NCBI GenBank assembly: GCA_904397845.1
Contig: CAJFOX010000010.1
Location: 1 to 47,577 of the forward strand
Direction: 5' to 3'
DNA from: an uncultured Oscillospiraceae bacterium
GTDB taxonomy: Bacteria; Bacillota; Clostridia; Oscillospirales; Ruminococcaceae
DNA: 47,577 nt
Shown: one piece after another, positions 41,998 through 47,577 of the stretch
How the letters are laid out: the number at the start of each line of letters is the position of its first letter
Numbering within the stretch: position 1 is the stretch's first letter
Translations under genes and position numbers: made by a program
Notes under the pieces: generated by a model
Told to the model about the DNA's origin: nothing
Databases searched by the model: none
Seen by the model: only the letters and a program-made list of their open reading frames with translations

Positions 41998-42156
41998 ATG
42001 AAAAAATTTGTTTGCAGCGTATGTGGTTATATTTACGATGAAGCGCAGGGCGCGCCGGATAACGGCATTGCACCCGGCACTAAGTGGGAGGATGTCCCGG
42101 ATGATTTTGTCTGCCCGCTGTGCGGGGTAGGCAAGGATATGTTTGAAGAGGAATAA
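41998..42156 (+). CDS. Rubredoxin
   Basis: 52 residues, the classic size. Two C-x2-C loops (CSVCGY and CPLCGV) bind one iron, with the conserved aromatic and [11 protein letters not shown] segments. It is an electron donor to flavodiiron proteins and other peroxide or oxygen reductases in anaerobes, and a flavodiiron gene follows. AAAGGAG precedes ATG 41998. It shares the Crp/Fnr-type promoter with the NrdD-like gene. Confidence 0.97.
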   Translation: MKKFVCSVCGYIYDEAQGAPDNGIAPGTKWEDVPDDFVCPLCGVGKDMFEEE

Positions 42157-42218
42157 GCAGCAAAAGAGCGTTTCGGTTCAGATGCCGCCGGTTTTCGGTT
42201 CCGCTGCCGTATCGGACG

Positions 42219-42246
42219 GCCGCAGGCCGGAGCCTGCGGCATTTTT
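42219..42246 (+). terminator. Terminator after rubredoxin
   Basis: GCCGCAGGC, loop CGGA, GCCTGCGGC, then ATTTTT. It lies between rubredoxin and the flavodiiron gene, so the latter may receive only read-through or have its own weak promoter, which I could not identify. Confidence 0.85.
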
Positions 42247-42294
42247 ACGCGGGCCGGCTAACCGGCAGTGATAAACATAAAGGAGGTATTTCCA

Positions 42295-43503
42295 TTGTCT
42301 GCCAGAAGTATTACCAAAGACATCTACGCAGTAGGAATTCTCAACCCCGCCATGCGAATTTTCGACGTGGTGATGAAAACCGAATATGGGACCAGCTATA
42401 ATTCTTATATTGTAAAAGGTGCCGAAAAAACAGCGTTGGTCGAAACATGCCATCTGACCTTTTTTGACCAGTATCTGGACAATATCCGCCAGGTATGCGA
42501 CCCCGCTCAAATTGATTATATCATTCTGAACCACTGCGAACCGGATCATTCCGGCGTGCTGGGCAGGTTGACCAGTCTGTGCCCTGCGGCAAAAATTCTG
42601 GTCAGCCAGGCAGGATCCCTGTATCTGAAGAACATCACCAACAATCCTTCCCTGCCGATTACAGTGGCCAAAGACGGCGATAAGCTGGATCTGGGCGGCA
42701 AAACCCTGCAGTTTATTTCCGCGCCGTTTCTGCATTGGCCCGATTCCATGTTCACCTGGTGTCCCGAGGAAAAAATCCTTTTCTCCTGCGATGTGTTAGG
42801 CGCCCATTACTGCGAGCCCTATACTTTTGATACCAACATGGCTTATCCTGCAAAATATGAAGAAGCTTTCAAAGGCTATTATGACGCTATCTTCGGCCCG
42901 TTCCCCTCTTACGTGCAAAACGGCCTGGCTAAAATCAAGGCGCTGGACGTACAGGTCGTTTGCAACAGCCACGGTCCGGTTTTAACCCGTGGATGCCGTT
43001 TGGAATGGGCAATGGACCGTTATGAGGAATGGAGCAGGCCGCAAAAGAATGAAGTTCCGCTGATCCCGCTTTTCTATTGCTCTGCTTATGGCAACACTGG
43101 CAAGATTGCCGATATGCTGCGCGCCGGCATTCTGGAAGAAATCCCCCATGCAGACTGCCAAATTTATGACATCAACGCTCACGACATGGCTTTCCTGCAA
43201 GGGCTTTTAAATCGGTCCGACGCATTCGGCATTGGCTCTCCCACTATCAATGCTGACGCAGTCGCACCCGTATGGAATCTGCTAAGCCATGTTGACGCTA
43301 TCAATAACCGTAAGCGCCCGGTATTGGTATTCGGCTCCTACGGCTGGAGCGGCGAGGCGGTTCCTAATTTGATTGCCCGGCTGAAAGGGCTTAAATCCGA
43401 CGTTTTTGAAGAAGGATTCCGCACCATCTTCGTTCCATCGGAAGAAGAACTGCAAAAAGCCAAAGAATTCGGCAAACAGTTTGCCCGGTCTCTGGCAAAA
43501 TAG
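42295..43503 (+). CDS. fprA: A-type flavodiiron protein (O2/NO reductase)
   Basis: 402 residues: a metallo-beta-lactamase-like diiron domain then a flavodoxin domain from about residue 245 (FYCSAYGNTGKIADML). The diiron ligands are all visible: His80, Glu82, Asp84, His85 (HCEPDHSG), His147 (HWPDS), Asp166 (CDVLG) and His226 (NSHGP). It reduces O2 to water or NO to N2O with electrons from rubredoxin. The start is TTG at 42295, because AAAGGAGG lies eight bases upstream and the protein then begins as its relatives do (xSARSITKDIYAVG). Confidence 0.96.
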   Translation: MSARSITKDIYAVGILNPAMRIFDVVMKTEYGTSYNSYIVKGAEKTALVETCHLTFFDQYLDNIRQVCDPAQIDYIILNHCEPDHSGVLGRLTSLCPAAKILVSQAGSLYLKNITNNPSLPITVAKDGDKLDLGGKTLQFISAPFLHWPDSMFTWCPEEKILFSCDVLGAHYCEPYTFDTNMAYPAKYEEAFKGYYDAIFGPFPSYVQNGLAKIKALDVQVVCNSHGPVLTRGCRLEWAMDRYEEWSRPQKNEVPLIPLFYCSAYGNTGKIADMLRAGILEEIPHADCQIYDINAHDMAFLQGLLNRSDAFGIGSPTINADAVAPVWNLLSHVDAINNRKRPVLVFGSYGWSGEAVPNLIARLKGLKSDVFEEGFRTIFVPSEEELQKAKEFGKQFARSLAK

Positions 43504-43551
43504 GACCGTGCATGGCAGGCGCAAAGCAGCATATTGTTTGGATCGTATTTC

Positions 43552-43589
43552 TGCAGCAGCGACAGTTAATGGATCGCTGCTGCATTTTT
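43552..43589 (+). terminator. Terminator of fprA
   Basis: TGCAGCAGCGA and TCGCTGCTGCA form a perfect 11-bp stem followed by TTTTT. Confidence 0.88.
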
Positions 43590-43910
43590 GTCTGCCGGAA
43601 TCCGCCATCCCGGGTCACTCCTGTTTTTCGCCCCTGTTTTTGCTTTCCGGCTGGTTAGCAGTATCGGGCCCGCCTTTTGGGGCATCCATAAAAGGTAAAA
43701 ATATGGCACGGTAAAATTTGGATTTTCCGTTTTTTCAGAAAACTTTTATTATATAAAAATCGCCATAAAAGCCCCAATACTGTTGTATTTGACAAAAATA
43801 TGATAAAATAAAAATCATTTTCGTTAAGATACAGTGAAAAACTTTATGCTCCACCGCCTTATTTTCAGCAAAACGGCTGTGCTGGCGGCGACAGAAAAGA
43901 GGAGATCAAA
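43590..43910. other. Intergenic region upstream of the glycosyltransferase
   Basis: No gene seen. The stretch is AT-rich from 43730. TTGTAT and TTGACA hexamers (43783, 43789) and a TAAAAT (43804-43809) are present, but none is spaced ideally, so the promoter is only approximately placed. Confidence 0.4.
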
Positions 43911-44828
43911 ATGGCCATTCAGCGACTTTCTTTTTCCGGTCATGAACCGGAGGATCCCATCCATGCAGAAGAACCCCTCAACCTTCTTGTTACGCTCAAT
44001 GCCTCGTATATCCCCCCATTGACAGTAATGCTCGCCTCTCTGCTGCACACCAATCCAGGAAAGCAGATCGACCTGTATCTGCTCCACTCTTCCCTGACAG
44101 AAAAAGATCTGGGTCGCATCCGTTCCATACTGGCAAACAGCCGGTGTACGCTGCGGCCCATACAGGCCGACCGCTCTTTGATGAAGGATGCCCCAGTCAC
44201 CGGCCGCTACCCACAGGAGATGTATTATCGCATTTTTGCCGCAAAATATCTCCCCTTCCATCTAAAGCGGGTGCTCTACCTCGACCCGGATATGGTGATC
44301 AATGGCCCGCTGGAGGATTTATACCAGACACCGCTGGACGGTTGGCTTTTTGCGGCGGCATCCCATCTCGGCCGCTTTTTTTCCGCGGTCAACCGAAGCC
44401 GTCTTGACATGGAAAAAGGAAGCCTTTACATTAACTCTGGCGTCATGCTTTTTAATCTGGAGCGGTTACGGCGGGAACAGGATGAGGCTGCCGTCTTCCA
44501 GTATATCCAAACCCATAGGGACAAACTTTTGCTTCCGGATCAGGATATCATCAGCAGCCTGTATGAAGGAAGCATTCTACCGCTGGATCCCTTTGTTTAT
44601 AATATGACCGAAAAACTGTTTGCCCTGCGTCCCCGGTCCGAGGCATGGCTGAATCTAAATTGGGTACGCGAGCACACAGTTATCATTCATTACTGCGGCC
44701 GAAATAAGCCCTGGAAGGAAAATTATATCGGTGCCCTGGGTGTTTTTTATCGGGAAGCGGCGGCATTATTGGAAGATGGAAATCACCCAAACCTTTTCGG
44801 CGGCAGATCCGTGCAGGACGGAAAATAA
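43911..44828 (+). CDS. Family 8 glycosyltransferase
   Basis: 305 residues. The GT8 fold is evident: LLVTLNASYIPPLTVMLASL at the start of the donor-binding domain, the metal-binding D-x-D in LYLDPDMVING, INSGVMLFNLERLR, and the late HYCGRNKPW motif (H-x2-G-x2-KPW). It transfers a sugar from a nucleotide sugar with retention, as in lipopolysaccharide or glycan glycosyltransferases; the acceptor is unknown. GAGGAG precedes the ATG. It is monocistronic and unrelated to its redox neighbours. Confidence 0.93.
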   Translation: MAIQRLSFSGHEPEDPIHAEEPLNLLVTLNASYIPPLTVMLASLLHTNPGKQIDLYLLHSSLTEKDLGRIRSILANSRCTLRPIQADRSLMKDAPVTGRYPQEMYYRIFAAKYLPFHLKRVLYLDPDMVINGPLEDLYQTPLDGWLFAAASHLGRFFSAVNRSRLDMEKGSLYINSGVMLFNLERLRREQDEAAVFQYIQTHRDKLLLPDQDIISSLYEGSILPLDPFVYNMTEKLFALRPRSEAWLNLNWVREHTVIIHYCGRNKPWKENYIGALGVFYREAAALLEDGNHPNLFGGRSVQDGK

Positions 44829-45290
44829 TTCTTACCCTGGCAGGGCATCCGGCGGTTGCCCAACTGGCCATGGGGTGCGGGCTTTCCGTACTGCCAATAT
44901 TGGTTTTCGACAGACTCCAATCCGGTAATCTGGAGCAAATGTCCCATTGTTGCACCGGGCCCCTTCCAGACAGTTCCCCTAAGATCGCTGTATCCCACGG
45001 TTTAAGCAGGCATTATAACAGGCAAGAGAAAATGAAATCCGACAGATCCTCGTTTCGACGCTGTTGGCGGATTGAAACGGTTTCGCCAAGTGTAATCTTA
45101 CGGCGGAATATGCCCAAACCCCCCAATCTTTTGAATCGGGGGATTTCCCAATCGGTAAAGCTGCCTTTGCATGAGCGGGAGGTTTTCTTCCTGTCATGCT
45201 GTGCCAAAAAATAGCCGGTTAACCAAGATAGAAAGCCGGAGAGAAAATAAAGCTTTCAAATCCTCTTAAAAAAACAGCTGTGCTGATTCT
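44829..45290. other. Intergenic stretch without a recognisable gene
   Basis: Open frames exist on both strands but none has a good ribosome site or a family I recognise. A C5/G5 stem occurs near 45119-45144. On the minus strand CAGC-ACA-GCTG followed by seven Ts (45274-45285) is a short candidate terminator for the ferredoxin-type gene. The region may be a decayed element. Confidence 0.4.
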
Positions 45291-45986
45291 TTATGAAAGG
45301 ATTTTCCCATCCACGGAAATCGTGATCACCTGCCAGGGAATCAGCTTGCCGCTGGTTTGCAACGCTTTCTTTGCGGCAAATTCAAGCCCGCCACAGCATG
45401 GTACCTCCATCCGTACAATTGTAACGCTTTCGATATCGTTATGAGCGATAATCTGGGTCAGCTTCGCGCTATAATCCTCGTCGTCCAGCTTTGGGCAGCC
45501 GATCATCGTGATCTTCCCTTTCATGAAATCTTCGTGAAGGCGCGCATAGGCGTAAGCCGTACAGTCGGCGGCAATGAGCAGCTTCGCGCCGTTTAAATAC
45601 GGGGCGTTGACCGGCAAGAGCTTGATCTGGCACGGCCACTGCCTCAGCTGGGAAACACCTGCGGCGGGAACTGTATCAGCGGACGAAGACTGATCCCGGT
45701 TGAACCTGCGCATTTGTTGCCCTGGGCAGCCTGCATGGCGAATTTTGGCTTCCTGTTTATTTTTGAGTACAGCGGCTTCGTCGTAAGCGGCGGCTTCCCG
45801 CTCTACAAAAGTGATCGCCCCGGTGGGACATGCCGGGAGACAGTCTCCCAACCCATCACAATAATCATCCCGCAGCAGCTTTGCCTTACCGCCGACCATG
45901 CCGATCGCGCCCTCGTGACAGGCGGCGGCGCAAGCCCCGCAACCGTTGCATTTTTCTTCGTCTATATGGATGATTTTTCGGATCAT
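45291..45986 (-). CDS. 4Fe-4S dicluster protein with C-terminal Cys-containing domain
   Basis: 231 residues. The N-terminal ~60 residues are ferredoxin-like: CNGCGACAAAC gives one full 4Fe-4S set, and YCDGLGDCLPACP a second, irregular one. The C-terminal half (from ~125) is an alpha/beta domain with AADCTAYAY, IGCPKLDD and a VPCCGGLE motif that could hold another metal or cluster. Such proteins often accompany Crp/Fnr regulators and hybrid cluster protein in clostridia; no hcp gene is in this window. ATG 45986 follows AGGAGG. A palindrome at -41.5 of its promoter points to control by the divergent regulator. Confidence 0.88.
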   Translation of the reverse strand: MIRKIIHIDEEKCNGCGACAAACHEGAIGMVGGKAKLLRDDYCDGLGDCLPACPTGAITFVEREAAAYDEAAVLKNKQEAKIRHAGCPGQQMRRFNRDQSSSADTVPAAGVSQLRQWPCQIKLLPVNAPYLNGAKLLIAADCTAYAYARLHEDFMKGKITMIGCPKLDDEDYSAKLTQIIAHNDIESVTIVRMEVPCCGGLEFAAKKALQTSGKLIPWQVITISVDGKILS

Positions 45987-46063
45987 ATGTTTTTCCTCCT
46001 GCAATTTAGGTTTTCTGCCGTATCAAACGGCGGCCGCCTTGCGGCAGCGCATGTTGTGATCTT

Positions 46064-46069
46064 ATCATA
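46064..46069 (-). promoter_or_regulatory. -10 box of the 4Fe-4S protein gene
   Basis: TATGAT on the minus strand; predicted RNA start near 46057. No clear -35 box, as expected for an activator-dependent promoter. Confidence 0.6.
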
Positions 46070-46090
46070 CAATACTGCGGACAGATCGTC

Positions 46091-46106
46091 TGTTTGATTT
46101 CAAACA
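46091..46106. promoter_or_regulatory. Palindromic Crp/Fnr-type operator (class II position)
   Basis: TGTTTGA-TT-TCAAACA, a perfect 7+2+7 inverted repeat centred at 46098.5. This is 41.5 bases upstream of the predicted start of the divergent 4Fe-4S gene (46057). Confidence 0.7.
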
Positions 46107-46201
46107 ACAAAAAAATTTTTTTCTGATGGCCAACCGTTTTTACTGGTTATCCTATCCGTTATTGATAATAAAAGTCCGTTCATGAAACAAGGAGCTTCTT
46201 T

Positions 46202-46882
46202 ATGGAACAATATTCGGCCTTTCTTCAAAACACCTCTATTTTTTCCGGAATGTCCAGGGAAGAAATCAAATCTATCCTGCAATGCCTGGACGCCAAAAAA
46301 GAAAATTATTCAAAGGGGAGCGTCATTCTCCGGGCGGGCAGCAGCACGGAATCCATGGGGCTGCTGCTGAGCGGAAAGGTGCTGGTGATCCAAGAGGACA
46401 TCTGGGGGCATCGCAGTATCATGGATTTGATTTCTCCGGGAGATTTTTTTGGCGAATCATTCGCCGCCTCGCCGGGAAGCATCCTCAATGTCAGCGTCGT
46501 GGCGGACAGTGACTGTCAAATCCTGATGCTGAATATCAACAGGATCCTTTCTGTCTGTACTGCCGCCTGTTCCCATCACGCAAAGCTAATCCGCAATTTT
46601 GTCGCCATGCTGGCGAGAAAGGCGCTGCGTTTCAATAATAAAATCTCTCATATGAGCAAACGCTCTACACGGGAAAAGCTGCTCTCTTTTCTGTCCGCCG
46701 AGTCCACCCAAAGGGGAAGTCTTTGTTTTTCCATCCCCTATGACCGGCAGCAGCTGGCCGACTATTTATGTGTGGACCGAGCGGCCATGTCTGTCGCGCT
46801 GTCAGCGCTGCAAAAAGAGGGGCTGATTTCTTATCACAAGAACCGCTTTACGCTTCATATGGATGTCGAGGAAAATAGATAA
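46202..46882 (+). CDS. Crp/Fnr-family transcription regulator (copy 2)
   Basis: 226 residues with the same layout as the regulator at 40898-41581: effector-type beta-roll domain (1-120), long dimer helix and a winged helix with helix-turn-helix at ~182-208 (recognition helix around DRAAMSVALSAL). Shared features are the TREKL segment and the DYLCVDR/EYICADR helix-turn-helix, so the two are paralogues. Cysteines occur at 28, 105, 119, 123, 175 and 190. AAGGAG precedes the ATG. It is divergent from the 4Fe-4S protein gene. Confidence 0.9.
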   Translation: MEQYSAFLQNTSIFSGMSREEIKSILQCLDAKKENYSKGSVILRAGSSTESMGLLLSGKVLVIQEDIWGHRSIMDLISPGDFFGESFAASPGSILNVSVVADSDCQILMLNINRILSVCTAACSHHAKLIRNFVAMLARKALRFNNKISHMSKRSTREKLLSFLSAESTQRGSLCFSIPYDRQQLADYLCVDRAAMSVALSALQKEGLISYHKNRFTLHMDVEENR

Positions 46883-46979
46883 GTGTGCGAAAACACGGAC
46901 ATGGAAGCCACCATATCAGACAGGACGGCGAAGCCCGGACCCCAGCGGGCCCCATATCGCCGGGGCCCGGGTCATCAAG

Positions 46980-47385
46980 TCGAGCAGCTCGAATGGAGGG
47001 GATATCGCGGCCACCGTCTATCATGTGGACGGCATGGATATTGTCCTAGAAGGCACGAATACCGTCAGCGGCGTAGAAGAAGCAAACAGCTGCCATATCT
47101 ACGCCGATGACTCCGGCGCTATCACGATCGGTCCCGAAAGCGGCGGCAAGCTCATCAAAGTTAACGCCGGTAACGACGCCAACGCGCCGGGGATAAATGG
47201 CTCGCCATTTGCGGCTAAAACAGCTATTAAGGACAGCGTCAAAAATAAAAAATACTTCCACAGCGAAACCGTCGACGTTGCTTTCATCCACCCGCCAGAT
47301 GCAGGAACAGGCAATCGAGAAGATCGGCAGATTCATGGCGCAGGTAATGGCAGGACGACATCAAAAAGCATCGGAAAGCAGATAA
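46980..47385 (+). pseudogene. Degenerate coding remnant (beta-rich surface-protein-like fragment)
   Basis: One frame reads like the middle of a repetitive beta-rich extracellular protein (DIVLEGTNTVSG, SCHIYADDSGAITIG, then GKLIKVNAGNDANAPGING), then loses that character near 47215. A different frame ends with a coding-like EKIGRFMAQVMAGRHQK at 47299-47385. Neither has a proper start, so this looks like decayed gene pieces. Assignment to carbohydrate-binding or beta-helix proteins is a guess. Inverted repeats (GGAAAGCA/TGCTTTCC at 47373-47407, TGAGTCA/TGACTCA at 47433-47464) follow. Confidence 0.4.
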
Positions 47386-47491
47386 AAACTGCTCTCCGGT
47401 GCTTTCCTAGGCTTTCCGGCCTTTTCGACGTATGAGTCAGGGTGTAGGTCACAGTTTTGACTCACGCCCATAGAACATATAAATACAAAAA

Positions 47492-47519
47492 CACCCCGTA
47501 AACGCCTGTTTACGGGGTG
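47492..47519 (-). terminator. Terminator downstream of tRNA-Thr
   Basis: CACCCCGTAAAC, loop GCCT, GTTTACGGGGTG: a perfect 12-bp stem, with TTTTTGTATTT following on the minus strand. It starts a few bases after the tRNA 3' end. Confidence 0.88.
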
Positions 47520-47522
47520 GTT

Positions 47523-47577
47523 TGGAGCTAGTGACGTGACTCGAACACGCGACCTGCTGATTACGAATCAGCTGCAC
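47523..47577 (-). tRNA. tRNA-Thr (CGT), 3' part; 5' end beyond the window
   Basis: On the minus strand the anticodon arm is GCTGA-TTCGTAA-TCAGC with anticodon CGT. The T arm GCGTG-TTCGAGT-CACGT follows, then acceptor strand CACTAGC, discriminator T and an encoded CCA. The D arm and 5' acceptor lie outside the window. Confidence 0.93.

Noticed and set aside
43783-43809. TTGACA and TTGTAT boxes before the glycosyltransferase as a firm promoter
   Set aside because: No -10 box at 16-18 bases from either; kept only as an approximate promoter region.
44783-44998. 71-codon minus-strand frame next to the glycosyltransferase
   Set aside because: Overlaps the end of the glycosyltransferase gene, has no ribosome site and no recognisable family.
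1-47577. CRISPR arrays, insertion sequences or prophage genes
   Set aside because: No regularly spaced direct repeats, transposase, integrase or phage structural genes were seen; DUF5131 has phage relatives but stands here without other phage genes.

Overview
The window looks like chromosomal DNA of a strictly anaerobic, moderately GC-rich Firmicute, most likely a gut-type Clostridia (Oscillospirales-like). The pointers are ferredoxins, rubredoxin, a flavodiiron protein, a 2-hydroxyacyl-CoA dehydratase-type activase pair, an anaerobic-style cobalamin gene set (CbiC, CbiA, CbiP), strong AGGAGG ribosome sites, frequent GTG and TTG starts, and T-rich intrinsic terminators. The genus cannot be fixed from this sequence alone. 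I see no insertion sequence, integrase, phage structural gene or CRISPR array.

Layout. 1-3.1 kb: a small ferredoxin, a two-domain P-loop kinase-like protein and an MFS transporter. 3.2-6.2 kb (minus): a DUF969-DUF979 membrane pair, pyroglutamyl peptidase and a gamma-glutamylcyclotransferase-like protein, which read as a 5-oxoproline (pyroglutamate) module. 6.3-11 kb: pentapeptide-repeat protein, LUD protein, metallo-hydrolase, homocysteine methyltransferase and a parvulin-type lipoprotein. 11-14.5 kb (minus): two GNAT acetyltransferases (one AAC(6')-like), a Mug-like DNA glycosylase, a spore-photolyase-like radical SAM protein and a DUF5131 protein. 14.6-18.3 kb: lipid kinase, VanZ-like, helix-hairpin-helix and Spx/ArsC-like proteins, a 39-residue small protein and a zinc-ribbon membrane protein. 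18.4-26.7 kb (minus): a coupled operon with a heterodimeric ABC exporter followed by a large double activase and its dehydratase-like partner.

26.9-40.9 kb (minus) is one continuous cobalamin block. A TTGACA/TACACT promoter sits on the end of a Crp/Fnr gene. It is followed by a cobalamin riboswitch, a terminator, the B12 ABC importer (btuF, btuC, btuD) and twelve cobalamin synthesis genes, most of them overlapping by a few bases. The block closes with a terminator after cbiC. It holds two CobU-like genes that appear to have lost opposite halves of the CobU motif set.

40.9-43.5 kb and 45.3-46.9 kb are two look-alike redox modules. In each, a Crp/Fnr-family regulator is divergent from an anaerobic redox gene. 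In each, a perfect palindrome with a TT centre lies at about -41.5 of the predicted divergent promoter, the class II activator position. The first target is a 96-residue protein whose C-terminus matches the glycyl-radical end of class III ribonucleotide reductase (NrdD). Rubredoxin and a flavodiiron O2/NO reductase follow it. I propose it is a stand-alone spare glycyl-radical domain for NrdD, analogous to GrcA/YfiD for pyruvate formate-lyase. It is the best candidate here for an undescribed system. The window ends with a degenerate coding remnant next to a partial tRNA-Thr(CGT).
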